Positions 6,826 to 14,732 are shown, numbered from the stretch's first letter. The stretch: DNA of 21,128 nucleotides from Burkholderiales bacterium (GCA_011391855.1 JAABPT010000193.1:1-21128), one strand, 5' to 3'. The notes: generated by a model not told the origin, from the letters alone. Program-made: numbers and translations.

Positions 6826-9072
6826 CTACAGGAAGGGCTGTGCGCGCGCTATCAGTTCGGCCAGGCCGGGCTCGTCCGGATTGCGCGGCTTGCCGGGGTG
6901 GATGATCGCCACCTGGCAGGACTCGGCAGCCTCGACCATCTGCCGGTAGGTGCCGGCAAGGATGTCCTTGATATAGGCCTGCTTGTTGTCGTTGTAGGCA
7001 AACATGCGGTCGTTGATGAGCTGGCACTCGTTGCAGCTCGGACAGCGCGAGGTTTCGATCCAGGCCTCGTCCGAGGGCGGGCGCTCGGCCGGGGCTTCGG
7101 CCGTGGCCGGCGCTTCAGCCGTTGATGCAGCCGTTGATGCAGCCGTAGATGCAACCGTAGATGCAGCCGCCGCCGGGGCGGGCGTCGCAGCGGCCGGTGC
7201 GGCCTCTGTCGCCGGCGCAGCGGCCCGCTCGGCGCGCTCCTGCGCCAGCAGCCGTTCGGCATGCGAATCGTGGATGCCGGCATGTTCCTGCAGCCGGTGC
7301 CACAGCAGTTGGCAGCGCCGGGTGGCCTGCATCATCTTCGCGTCGACCAGCACGCGGTGCAGGCGCTCTTCGCCGTCCACGGCCAGCAGGTAGGGCACGC
7401 GCCGTGCGGCGTCGGCCTCTGCCAACGCCAGCCAGTCGGCCGCCGGCAGCATGCCGGCATGCCAGCGTTCGAGCGGCACCGCCGCAAAGTGGTCCGCATG
7501 GCGGCGGTCGCACAGCGCGAAATCGGCATACGTGAAGGGCACCGGTTCCACCACGCGCTGCAAGGCTTCGTCGGCGTACTCGAAGGGCTCCGTCGGCCAG
7601 TCTTCTTCAGGCGCCCGGTTGCCCTGTAGCGAAAAGCGCTCGGCCCAGTTGCCGCCGGCCGCGGCGTCGTAGCTGAAGGTGGGGAAGGCGCGCGACTCCA
7701 CGGCGGCCGCAGCACTCAGGTAAGGCGGCAGGCCGGCGGCCGGTGCGGGCGAACCGGCGAAGACAGTGAACAGCGCTGGCCCGCGGCAGGCCAGGCCGCG
7801 CGCGATGCGGTCGCGCTGCGCATACAGCGCCGAGCTGGCGCACTGCATCACGAACATGCCGCCCAGCCCCATGGCGGTGGTCGCCAGGCGGGCGCTGCGC
7901 ACGCCGAAGGCAAAGTGGCCGGCACCGATGGACGCTTCTTCCAGCAGGTCGGACACCTGCACCAGCACCTTCACCGGCATGGCCGAAGAGAGCATGTCCA
8001 GCAGCGCTGCATTTTCGGGCGCGTCGTTGTGCTCGGGCGGGATGCACACCAGGTAGTCGGGCAGCAGCGCCAGGTCCTCGGCGGTCAGCGAATGTTCGTC
8101 GTAGTGATCGAACACCGGGTCGTGCTCGCTTTCCACATAGCGGCCCGCCACCTCGAGCTCGGCCACTGCGATGGCCTTCACCAGTTCAGCCACCTTGGGC
8201 AATCGGCTGCGGAAGGCCTCCATGGCGGCGGCGCAGCTGTCGAAAGCGAAACCGGCGGGCCCGGCGTCGGCCCCGCCGCCATGCAGGGACGGATAGAAGA
8301 CCTGGTTGGACAGTGTCGACAAGGCCCATTCGATGCGCTGGCGCCGCGCCGGCGGCAGTTCGTCCTTCGGCGCGCCGCGCGCCACCAGGCGCGACATGGC
8401 GGCAAAGTCGAAGATGTCGGCGTGGCTGCCGCCCACCGCCGCGCGCAAGGCCTGCGGCTTGCGACCGGCCTGCGAATGGGCCCAGGCGGCACGCCGGATG
8501 TCCGAGAGGCTGCGCATCAGCGCGTCGACCATGGCGCGGAATTCGCTGGCCTTGCGCGCCTGCGCATGGCGCCAGGCCTGGGTGATCAGGCGCGCCGGCA
8601 GTTGGGCGTCGCAGCCCGCCACCACGCCGTCGACCTTCAGCGACGCGGCCGCCTGGGCCAGCACGGGCCCGGCCGTGATGTCGGCGCGGGCCTCGGCTTC
8701 GGCGCCCAGGCGCGCGGCCGCTTCGGCCCACAGTGTCGACAGCTCGCCTTGTGCGCCCGCAGCCACCGCGCCGCGGATCTCACGCTCCAGGCGCAGCAGA
8801 TGCCTACGCAGGCGTTCGCCCTCGGCGCCGCGGGGTGCCAATTCCAGCGCCAGCCGGTTGACCAGCGTCGACAGCGTGACGGCAAAGCCCTCCGCGTCGT
8901 GCGCTTCCAGCAGCACCAAAGGATAGTCGTGGCGCAGCCGGTTCAGGTCGCCGTAGGCGGCCAGCAACGCGGGCCGCAGCGTGCCGATATCGACCGCCGA
9001 GAATCCGGCCCCGGTGCGCTGGCCGGTGAGGTGGAAGAGCCCCTGGTCGGGGTGTTGCGTGGCCATGTCCAT
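6826..9072 (-). CDS. Large Kor-operon protein with C-terminal single-cluster ferredoxin domain
   Basis: This 748-residue cytoplasmic protein has no signal peptide or membrane segment. Residues 1 to about 610 are an alanine-rich, mainly helical-looking region whose fold I do not recognise; its middle (PDYLVCIPPEHNDAPEN) looks like an alternating alpha/beta core. Residues about 618-675 are a low-complexity Ala/Pro/Thr/Ser linker partly encoded by a 12-bp tandem repeat. The end is ferredoxin-like: CPSCNEC gives Cys677, Cys680 and Cys683, and a distant Cys719 in ESCQVAIIHPG completes a likely single [4Fe-4S] site. It follows korB by 37 bp in the same direction, so it is plausibly the dedicated electron acceptor of the 2-oxoacid oxidoreductase, or a scaffold joining it to Nfn. 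The frame runs upstream into korB; the start is taken as ATG 9072 (MDMATQ) with a weak GAGA upstream, and ATG 9066 and GTG 9075 are alternatives. The role is inferred from the operon; I do not claim a named family for the large N-terminal part. Confidence 0.8.
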   Translation of the reverse strand: MDMATQHPDQGLFHLTGQRTGAGFSAVDIGTLRPALLAAYGDLNRLRHDYPLVLLEAHDAEGFAVTLSTLVNRLALELAPRGAEGERLRRHLLRLEREIRGAVAAGAQGELSTLWAEAAARLGAEAEARADITAGPVLAQAAASLKVDGVVAGCDAQLPARLITQAWRHAQARKASEFRAMVDALMRSLSDIRRAAWAHSQAGRKPQALRAAVGGSHADIFDFAAMSRLVARGAPKDELPPARRQRIEWALSTLSNQVFYPSLHGGGADAGPAGFAFDSCAAAMEAFRSRLPKVAELVKAIAVAELEVAGRYVESEHDPVFDHYDEHSLTAEDLALLPDYLVCIPPEHNDAPENAALLDMLSSAMPVKVLVQVSDLLEEASIGAGHFAFGVRSARLATTAMGLGGMFVMQCASSALYAQRDRIARGLACRGPALFTVFAGSPAPAAGLPPYLSAAAAVESRAFPTFSYDAAAGGNWAERFSLQGNRAPEEDWPTEPFEYADEALQRVVEPVPFTYADFALCDRRHADHFAAVPLERWHAGMLPAADWLALAEADAARRVPYLLAVDGEERLHRVLVDAKMMQATRRCQLLWHRLQEHAGIHDSHAERLLAQERAERAAAPATEAAPAAATPAPAAAASTVASTAASTAASTAEAPATAEAPAERPPSDEAWIETSRCPSCNECQLINDRMFAYNDNKQAYIKDILAGTYRQMVEAAESCQVAIIHPGKPRNPDEPGLAELIARAQPFL
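7118..7165. repeat. Four tandem 12-bp repeats in the linker of the ferredoxin-tailed protein
   Basis: Four adjacent copies of gccgttgatgca and its one- or two-base variants (gccgtagatgca, accgtagatgca) are present. Read on the minus strand they encode repeated Ala-Ser-Thr-Ala/Val units. The unit is a multiple of three, so copy-number change would alter linker length without a frameshift. Confidence 0.9.
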
Positions 9073-9109
9073 CACGGTCGTCTCGGTTCTGAGTGCGGCG
9101 GGGGCGCGA

Positions 9110-10099
9110 TCAGGCAGGTTGCGCCGGCTGCGTGTCTTGTTCGGGCCAGATCGTATATTTGTCGAGCTCGGCGTCGAGCCCGGCGCGCGTGAGTTCGGGC
9201 GAGCGCGGCGCGCCGGCGTGGCGCCGGTCCTCGTAGCAGGGCACGGCGGGGTTGTGGTACAGGATGCCCACGGGAATGGGGTCTTCGCAGGACGCGATCT
9301 CGCGCGCGGTGTCGATGTCCAGCGGGTCGTGTTCACGCTGGTTGCGGTAGACGCGGCTGACTTCGGCACTGGGCTGCAGCCCATGGGCGTGCGTCAGCAG
9401 CAGCGTCTTGCCTGGGTCGTGCAGCCAGGGTTCGAACATCTTGGGCAGGAATTCCGGGCAGCGCTGGATGACGCGCACGAACGAGAAGCCGCGGTGCTTG
9501 AAGGCCTTGTGGATGATGTCGTACAGCTGCTCGGGCATCCAGTCCACGCCTTGGGCGATGAACGAGGCATTGGCCACGCCCAGCGACACCAGCAGCGGGT
9601 TCAGCGGCTCGAGCACCGCGCCGCGCGGCGTGGTGTTGCTCTTGAAGCCCATCGGCGAGGTCGGCGAGGCCTGCTTCTTGGTCAGCCCGTAGACGTGGTT
9701 GTCGTGCAGGATGACCGTGAGGTTCATGTTGTAGCGGATGGCGTGGATCCAGTGCGCCGCGCCGATGCTGCAACAGTCGCCGTCGCCGGTATTCACGAAT
9801 ACGTTCAGGTCGGGCCGGGCCATCTTCACGCCCTCGGCCAGCGGAAAGGCTCGGCCGTGGATGCCGTGGAAGCCGTAGGTCTTCATATAGTGCGGGAAGC
9901 GGCTGGAACAGCCGATGCCCGACACGAACACCGTGCGTTCGGGCGCCAGGTTCTCGTCGCGGCACAGGCGCTGCACGGCGGCCAGGATGGCGTTGTCGCC
10001 GCAGCCGGTGCACCAGCGCGGCACGCCGCTCTGGTAGTCCTCCAGCGCGTGGTGCTCCTCGTGGATGCGGATGATGTTCTGGTTGAGTGCGGATCCCAT
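9110..10099 (-). CDS. korB: 2-oxoacid:ferredoxin oxidoreductase, beta (TPP-binding) subunit
   Basis: KorB carries thiamine diphosphate and the [4Fe-4S] cluster of a CoA-dependent 2-oxoacid (2-oxoglutarate, pyruvate or related) oxidoreductase and forms the active enzyme with KorA. It is 329 residues. The cluster ligands are likely Cys30 and Cys33 (RWCTGCGD), Cys64 (GIGCSSRFPHY) and Cys214 (IQRCPEF), the four-cysteine layout of this family. The TPP/Mg motif is GDGD at 105-108 with Asn134 in LHDNHVYGLT. A C-terminal tail of about 100 residues includes the VGILYHNP segment common in KorB. ATG 10099 has a strong AAGGAG that overlaps the korA stop by one base, and only 12 bp separate the genes, so translation is probably coupled. 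Substrate specificity cannot be decided from these motifs; 2-oxoglutarate is the usual annotation. An NADP-linked Kor of this type is known from Azoarcus evansii. Confidence 0.95.
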   Translation of the reverse strand: MGSALNQNIIRIHEEHHALEDYQSGVPRWCTGCGDNAILAAVQRLCRDENLAPERTVFVSGIGCSSRFPHYMKTYGFHGIHGRAFPLAEGVKMARPDLNVFVNTGDGDCCSIGAAHWIHAIRYNMNLTVILHDNHVYGLTKKQASPTSPMGFKSNTTPRGAVLEPLNPLLVSLGVANASFIAQGVDWMPEQLYDIIHKAFKHRGFSFVRVIQRCPEFLPKMFEPWLHDPGKTLLLTHAHGLQPSAEVSRVYRNQREHDPLDIDTAREIASCEDPIPVGILYHNPAVPCYEDRRHAGAPRSPELTRAGLDAELDKYTIWPEQDTQPAQPA

Positions 10100-10106
10100 C
10101 GCGTGT

Positions 10107-10112
10107 CTCCTT
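10107..10112 (-). promoter_or_regulatory. korB Shine-Dalgarno overlapping the korA stop
   Basis: AAGGAG on the minus strand shares its first A with the TGA stop of korA (10112-10114) and lies seven bases before korB ATG 10099. The layout suits termination-reinitiation coupling of the two subunits. Confidence 0.85.
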
Positions 10113-12022
10113 CAGCCCTTGTTCTTCTTCGACTGCGACTTCATCTTCGCCAGCGCCACGTCGACCACGCTGCCGGGCTTGATGGGCTGGCCGCGCGCTT
10201 CGCTCCAGCAGTCCACGTCGACGAGGTAGCGTGAACGCAGCATCATGGCCAGCGCCGAATAGCGGCGGTTGTCTTCGTCGATGAGTTCGTCCTTCAGGCT
10301 GTCGGACCAGTTGCCCTCGATCGTCATCACCCGCTCGAAACGCTGCAGGATCTCGCGGATGCCCGAAGGCAGCGGCTGGATGAAGCGCAGGTGCATGGAC
10401 GACACCGCCAGCCCTTGTGCGCGCAGCCGGTCCACCGCTTCCTCGATGGCGCCCTGCGTGCCGCCCCAGCCCACCAGCAGCAACTCGCCTTCGGGCGCAC
10501 CGTACACCGGCGGCGCCTTCAACGTCTTCTGCAAGGCCGCCAGCTTGAGGCTGCGCGCACGCAGGCCTTCTTCGTTGATCGACGGGTCGTAGGCCACCTT
10601 GCTGTTGCGGTCGTGCGCCAGGCCGGTGATGGTGTGCATGCCGCCGGGCTGCCCCGGGATGAAGCGCCGCGCGATGCCTGTGACCGGGTCCCAGTCATAC
10701 GGCTTGGCGCCTTCGAGCACCGGCGTCTGGTCGATGGGTGGTGCCAGCCAATCCTCGCTGAACTGCGGTCGCGGGAAGGGCTGCTGGGCGGTGGACAGGC
10801 TGGCGTCGGAGAGCACCACTACCACCATGTTGAAGGTCTCGGCGATCTTGCGCGCCGTGATCATGGAATAGAAGCAGTCCTCGATGCCGCTGGCCGCCAG
10901 CACCACCTTCGGCGCGTCGCCGTGGCTGCCGTAGATGGCGGTGAGCAGGTCGCCTTGCTCCACCTTGGTCGGCTGCCCGGTGCTGGGGCCGCCGCGCTGC
11001 ACGTTGACGATGACCAGCGGAATCTCGGCCATGACCGCCAGCCCGATGCCCTCTTGTTTGAGCGAATAACCCGGCCCCGAAGTGATGGTCACCGCGCAAC
11101 GGCCGGCGTAGGAGGCGCCGATGGCGAAGGCGCAGGCAGCGATCTCGTCCTCCGCCTGGTGCACGAGGCCGCCGACGCGTTCAAAGCATTCGCTGAGGTA
11201 ATGCGAAGCCGAAGTGGCCGGCGTGATGGGGTACATGGCGCAGATGTCCATGCCCGAGGCCAGCACGCCCAGGGCGATGGCGGTGTTGCCGCTGACCACC
11301 ACCTGCGGCTCGGCCACCGGCTGCGCCGGGATGCGGAATTTGAAGTCCAGCGTGCGCTCGGCCCAGTCGAAGCCGGCTTCCATGAGGCGCACGTTGGTGG
11401 CAATCACCTTGGCGTCCTTCTTGCCGAAGATCTGCGCGATCTGCGCCCGCGCCAGGTCCAGGTTGAAGCTGTAGATGCTGCACAGCGTGCCCAGCACGAA
11501 CATATTCTTGCCGCGTCGCGGGTCGTTCATGAGCGCGCGGCATTCGCGTTCCAGCGGCATTTCCACCACGCGGTAGCCGTCGGCCTGCAGCGACTGCACG
11601 GTCTCCAGATAAGAAGCGACGATCTTCGGGTCCTTGTGCTCGCGCCAGATGCTTTCCAGCATGATGGTGGCGCCGGGCTTCAGTTCGCCGGCGCGCACGC
11701 GGCCCAGCAGCACCTGCTCGTTGAAGGCCATCACCAGGTCGGTCTGGTCGCCGCCGTTGGTGATGCGGCCGGCGCCGATGCGGATGCGGATGCCGCTGGC
11801 CCCGGCCACGCTGCGTGCCGGCGGCTGGATTTCGGCGGGGATGATCTCCACCGTCCAGATGCCGTTGCCGCTGCGCGCGGCAATCGCCGCCAGGCTCTGG
11901 CCGCAGCGCTGCGCACCTTCGCCGGAATCGCTGATGACCTCGACGATGTGCTCGGCCAGTTCCAGGGCCGGCTTGGTGCTGGCCAGGGTCTCGGGCCGGT
12001 CGAGCAGGGCGGTGTCGTTCAT
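10112..12022 (-). CDS. korA: 2-oxoacid:ferredoxin oxidoreductase, fused gamma-alpha subunit
   Basis: This 636-residue subunit pairs with KorB to decarboxylate a 2-oxoacid to acyl-CoA while reducing ferredoxin. Residues about 25-220 form the gamma-type domain (ISDSGEGAQRCGQSLA, then NGGDQTDLVMAFN). Residues about 240 to the C-terminus form the alpha-type domain, with the substrate-side motif YPITPAT at 264-270, TSGPG at 314-318 and the diagnostic QRGGPSTGQPTK around 344-353. The gamma-alpha fusion is the usual bacterial KorA arrangement, and its length fits the family (about 560-640). Start ATG 12022 lies 27 bp after the nfnB stop, with only a weak purine-rich stretch upstream. It is the third gene of the operon nfnA-nfnB-korA-korB. 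Direction in the cell (oxidative decarboxylation or reductive carboxylation) and substrate are not determined by sequence. The family call is very secure. Confidence 0.95.
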   Translation of the reverse strand: MNDTALLDRPETLASTKPALELAEHIVEVISDSGEGAQRCGQSLAAIAARSGNGIWTVEIIPAEIQPPARSVAGASGIRIRIGAGRITNGGDQTDLVMAFNEQVLLGRVRAGELKPGATIMLESIWREHKDPKIVASYLETVQSLQADGYRVVEMPLERECRALMNDPRRGKNMFVLGTLCSIYSFNLDLARAQIAQIFGKKDAKVIATNVRLMEAGFDWAERTLDFKFRIPAQPVAEPQVVVSGNTAIALGVLASGMDICAMYPITPATSASHYLSECFERVGGLVHQAEDEIAACAFAIGASYAGRCAVTITSGPGYSLKQEGIGLAVMAEIPLVIVNVQRGGPSTGQPTKVEQGDLLTAIYGSHGDAPKVVLAASGIEDCFYSMITARKIAETFNMVVVVLSDASLSTAQQPFPRPQFSEDWLAPPIDQTPVLEGAKPYDWDPVTGIARRFIPGQPGGMHTITGLAHDRNSKVAYDPSINEEGLRARSLKLAALQKTLKAPPVYGAPEGELLLVGWGGTQGAIEEAVDRLRAQGLAVSSMHLRFIQPLPSGIREILQRFERVMTIEGNWSDSLKDELIDEDNRRYSALAMMLRSRYLVDVDCWSEARGQPIKPGSVVDVALAKMKSQSKKNKG

Positions 12023-12049
12023 GGTTGTGTCTTGTCTCGTGGTCGGGGT

Positions 12050-13564
12050 TCAGCCCAGGCGCACACGCGCCGGGCCGTGCTCGGCGCGGTGGATGCCAAA
12101 CAAGGTGTCGGCCGCATCGCCCTCGTAGACGGCGTCGCTGTCGCGCAGGCCCAGCCAGGCCTTCATGGCGCGCGCGGCCTGGCGGCCGGCCCCCATGGCG
12201 CGGATCACGGTGGCCGCACCGGTGACGATGTCGCCGCCGGCCCACACGCCGACGATGGACGTGGCCAGGGTGTCGTCGGTGGCGATATAGCCGCGCTTGT
12301 CCAGGCCCAGCTTGCAGGTCTGGCCGAGGATCGGGTTGGCATTGGTGCCGATGGCGAACACCACCATGTCGCACTCGAATTCGAATTCGCTGCCCGGCAC
12401 CGGCACCGGCTTGCGCCGGCCCGAGGCGTCGGGCTCGCCCAGTTCCATGCGCACGCAGCGCAGCGCACGCACGCTGCCCTGCGCGTCGGCCAGGATCTCG
12501 ATCGGGCTCGTGAGCCAGTTGAAGTCCACGCCTTCCTGTTCGGCGTGGTGGATCTCCTCGGCCCGCGCCGGTGCCTCGGTCTTGCTGCGGCGGTAGATGC
12601 AGTGCACGGATTCGGCACCCAGGCGCAGCGAGACGCGCAGCGCGTCCATCGCGGTATTGCCGGCGCCGATGACGGCCACGTGCTTGCCGGGCTGCAGCGG
12701 CGTGTCGAAGTTGGGGAAGTCGCGCGCGCGCAGCAGGTTGCAGCGCGTCAGCAGTTCGTTGGCCGAGAGCACGCCGTTGAGCGACTCGCCCGGGATGCCC
12801 ATGAAGCTGGGGTAGCCGGCGCCGGTGCCGATGAACACGGCGTCGAAGCCCATCTCGGTGCGCATCTGCTCGATGGTGAACAGGCGCCCGACCAGCGTGT
12901 TGCATTCGAAGCGCACGCCCAGGGCCTCGACCTTGCGGATCTCGGCGTCGACGGTGTCGTTGGGCAGCCGGAAGTCGGGGATGCCGTACTTGAGCACGCC
13001 GCCGGGCTGGTGGAAGGCCTCGTAGACCACCACCTCGCAGCCGGCCTTGGCCATGTCCGCGGCGCAGGCCAGCCCGGCCGGGCCGGCACCGACGATGCCC
13101 ACGCGCAGTCCGTTGGGTTCGATATAGGGCACGTTGGCCCAGCCTTCGCGGATGGCGGTGTCGCCGATGAAGCGCTCCAGCCGGCCGATGGCCACCGGCT
13201 CCAGTTTCGTGTCGGGCTGGCCCACCGTGCACACGCCTTCGCACTGGTTCTCCTGCGGGCACACGCGGCCGCACACCGAAGGCAGCAGATTGGTGTCGGT
13301 GATGATGTCGTAGGCGCCGTGATAGTGCTTCTCGGTGATCTTCTGAATGAAGCCGGGAATGTCGATGCCCACCGGGCAGCCGCGCACGCAGGGTTCGTCG
13401 GCGCACTGCAGGCAGCGCTCGGCCTCGACGAGTGCTTCCTCGACGCGGTAGCCCAGCGCCACCTCCTCGAAATTGCGCGCGCGGACCAGCGGCTCCTGCT
13501 CCGGCATCGGCGTGCGCTCCTGCGGGATGCTGCGGATGGTCTTCTTCTTGGGCTTGGTGGCCAT
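12050..13564 (-). CDS. nfnB: GltD/NfnB-like NAD(P)H:ferredoxin oxidoreductase large subunit
   Basis: This 504-residue flavo-iron-sulfur protein belongs to the GltD/NfnB/SudA family. The N-terminal iron-sulfur region has Cys51, Cys54, Cys59 and Cys63 (CLQCADEPCVRGCPVG) and Cys98, Cys102, Cys108 and Cys112 (CGRVCPQENQCEGVC). It then has an FAD-binding GAGPAG at 159-164 and an NAD(P)H-binding GAGNTA at 300-305. The CPQE form is what I recall for NfnB, whose Glu helps ligate a [4Fe-4S] cluster; E. coli GltD has CPQD. No glutamate synthase large subunit is nearby, and the adjoining gene is NfnA-like, so an Nfn/Sud-type role is better supported than GltD. The Azoarcus KorC NADP reductase is another useful comparison. 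The frame is open upstream inside nfnA; ATG 13564 is chosen because AGGAG lies seven bases before it. Ten bases separate it from nfnA and 27 from korA. Confidence 0.9.
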   Translation of the reverse strand: MATKPKKKTIRSIPQERTPMPEQEPLVRARNFEEVALGYRVEEALVEAERCLQCADEPCVRGCPVGIDIPGFIQKITEKHYHGAYDIITDTNLLPSVCGRVCPQENQCEGVCTVGQPDTKLEPVAIGRLERFIGDTAIREGWANVPYIEPNGLRVGIVGAGPAGLACAADMAKAGCEVVVYEAFHQPGGVLKYGIPDFRLPNDTVDAEIRKVEALGVRFECNTLVGRLFTIEQMRTEMGFDAVFIGTGAGYPSFMGIPGESLNGVLSANELLTRCNLLRARDFPNFDTPLQPGKHVAVIGAGNTAMDALRVSLRLGAESVHCIYRRSKTEAPARAEEIHHAEQEGVDFNWLTSPIEILADAQGSVRALRCVRMELGEPDASGRRKPVPVPGSEFEFECDMVVFAIGTNANPILGQTCKLGLDKRGYIATDDTLATSIVGVWAGGDIVTGAATVIRAMGAGRQAARAMKAWLGLRDSDAVYEGDAADTLFGIHRAEHGPARVRLG

Positions 13565-13571
13565 GCCGGTT

Positions 13572-13576
13572 CTCCT
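13572..13576 (-). promoter_or_regulatory. nfnB Shine-Dalgarno overlapping the nfnA stop
   Basis: AGGAG on the minus strand overlaps two bases of the TAG stop of nfnA (13575-13577) and lies seven bases before ATG 13564. It decides the nfnB start and suggests translational coupling of the two Nfn subunits. Confidence 0.85.
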
Positions 13577-14510
13577 AGGCGTCGGTCGACGGCTGGTCCA
13601 GGGCCATCGGTGGCGGCGGCACGGCCGACGATTCGGCGGCGGTGCGGATGCGGCAACCGTCCTTCCAGGTCTGCAGGGCTTCGTTCTCGGCGCGCTTGTA
13701 GCGCACCAGGCGCGCGGTGAGGTCCTCGAAGTCGACCAGGTGGCCGTCGAAGTCGGGGCCGTCGACACAGGCGAACTTGACCTGTTCGCCGATCTTCACG
13801 CGGCAGCCGCCGCACATGCCGGTGCCGTCGACCATGACCGGGTTCAGGCTCACCACGGTGCGGATGCCGTGCGGCCGTGTCACCTCGGCGCAGCCTTTCA
13901 TCATCACCGGCGGGCCGATGGCCACCACCTCCTCGATGTCCGGGTGCTGGGCGATGGCCTGCTCCAGGCCGGCGGTGACGCGGCCGTGCAGGCCCGCCGA
14001 GCCGTCGTCGGTGCAGACGATGAGTTCGTCGCAGACGGCGGCGAACTTGTCGCGCCAGAACATCAGGTCCTTGTTGCGGAATCCGATGACGCCCACGACA
14101 TAGGCGCCGCTGTCCTTCCAGGCCCGCGCCTGCGGGTACACCGGCGCCACGCCCAGGCCGCCGCCCACGCACACCACCTTGCGCGCCTTGCCGATGTGGC
14201 TGGGCACGCCCATCGGACCGACCAGCGCATACAGCGTGCTGCCCACCTGGCAGTCGCGCTGCATTTCCTGCGTGGTCTTGCCCACCGCCTGGATGACCAG
14301 CGTGACGGTGCCCTTGGCGGCGTCGAAGTCGGCCAGCGTGAGCGGGATGCGCTCCCCGTGTTCGTGCGACATCACGATGACGAACTGCCCGGGTCGCGCC
14401 GCCTTGGCCATCATCGGGTGCTCGATCTCGAGCAGGTAGGTGACGTCTGAAAAGTCCTGCCGCGCGACGATGGCGTGGCGGCCGCTTTGAGTCTGCTTTT
14501 CGGCGTTCAT
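13575..14510 (-). CDS. nfnA: NfnA-like ferredoxin-NAD(P)+ oxidoreductase small subunit (FAD, [2Fe-2S])
   Basis: This 311-residue protein has an FNR-type flavin domain (RIPLTLADFD at 54-63), a nucleotide-binding segment (VGGGLGVAPVYP at 115-126) and a C-terminal [2Fe-2S] site. In MVDGTGMCGGC the spacing Asp228-Cys233-Cys236, then Cys248, equals the Asp219/Cys224/Cys227/Cys239 ligands I recall for Thermotoga NfnA. With NfnB it would form an Nfn complex, which couples reduced ferredoxin plus NADH to NADP+ reduction (reversibly, by flavin-based bifurcation). A SudB-type sulfide dehydrogenase subunit is the alternative name for the same family. It is the first gene of the minus-strand operon. ATG 14510 (MNAEKQ) is preferred over a TTG at 14522 because GGGGA lies just upstream of it. 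An FNR-type box and a -10-like hexamer lie 36-76 bp upstream. Bifurcation itself is not provable from the sequence. Confidence 0.9.
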   Translation of the reverse strand: MNAEKQTQSGRHAIVARQDFSDVTYLLEIEHPMMAKAARPGQFVIVMSHEHGERIPLTLADFDAAKGTVTLVIQAVGKTTQEMQRDCQVGSTLYALVGPMGVPSHIGKARKVVCVGGGLGVAPVYPQARAWKDSGAYVVGVIGFRNKDLMFWRDKFAAVCDELIVCTDDGSAGLHGRVTAGLEQAIAQHPDIEEVVAIGPPVMMKGCAEVTRPHGIRTVVSLNPVMVDGTGMCGGCRVKIGEQVKFACVDGPDFDGHLVDFEDLTARLVRYKRAENEALQTWKDGCRIRTAAESSAVPPPPMALDQPSTDA

Positions 14511-14545
14511 GGTTCCCCGCAAGCCTGGTGGCCAGTGCGAAGCGC

Positions 14546-14551
14546 AAGCTA
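14546..14551 (-). promoter_or_regulatory. Candidate -10 element of the nfn-kor operon
   Basis: On the minus strand the hexamer reads TAGCTT. It implies a start near 14539, about 40.5 bases from the centre of the FNR-type box at 14573-14586, close to the -41.5 spacing of class II FNR promoters. The hexamer alone is weak; the spacing is the main argument. Confidence 0.4.
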
Positions 14552-14572
14552 CGCCCTTGGCAACGTCACGGC

Positions 14573-14586
14573 TTGACCTGTCTCAA
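14573..14586. promoter_or_regulatory. FNR/ANR/DNR-type binding site serving the nfn-kor operon
   Basis: TTGAC-CTGT-CTCAA matches the TTGAT-N4-ATCAA consensus in the core TTGA and TCAA halves and extends to the palindrome CTTGA-N6-TCAAG. It lies 63 bp upstream of nfnA ATG 14510. Fnr-family regulators activate under oxygen limitation; Dnr-type NO-responsive members use near-identical sites, so which protein binds is open. Confidence 0.65.
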
Positions 14587-14718
14587 GAAGCATGCAGGCG
14601 GCTTGCGCGGACAACTCCGAGGGCCGCGTGTCATCACGCAGGCGGCGCGGCAACCCCGGGCTCGATACCCCGGCCCGCATCGTGCGCCCGCTCATGACGG
14701 CTGCGGTCCGGCGGCAAC

Positions 14719-14732
14719 TTGATCTAACTCAA
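14719..14732. promoter_or_regulatory. FNR/ANR/DNR-type binding site serving the mtr operon
   Basis: TTGAT-CTAA-CTCAA is a near-consensus FNR box inside a perfect 6+6 inverted repeat, ACTTGA-N6-TCAAGT. It lies 176 bp upstream of mtrC ATG 14909. A class II start would fall near 14767, but the bases at the expected -10 (around 14755-14760) are a poor match, so the exact promoter is not resolved. Confidence 0.7.

Noticed and set aside
12050..13564. Glutamate synthase small subunit (GltD)
   Set aside because: The family similarity is real, but there is no GltB nearby, the partner gene is NfnA-like, the N-terminal motif is CPQE rather than CPQD, and the operon is kor.
10391..13720. Very long plus-strand open frame opposite korA and nfnB
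   Set aside because: It is antisense to two genes with complete motif sets, is rich in Arg, His, Ala and Gly as expected of a GC-rich shadow frame, and shows no domain or sensible start.
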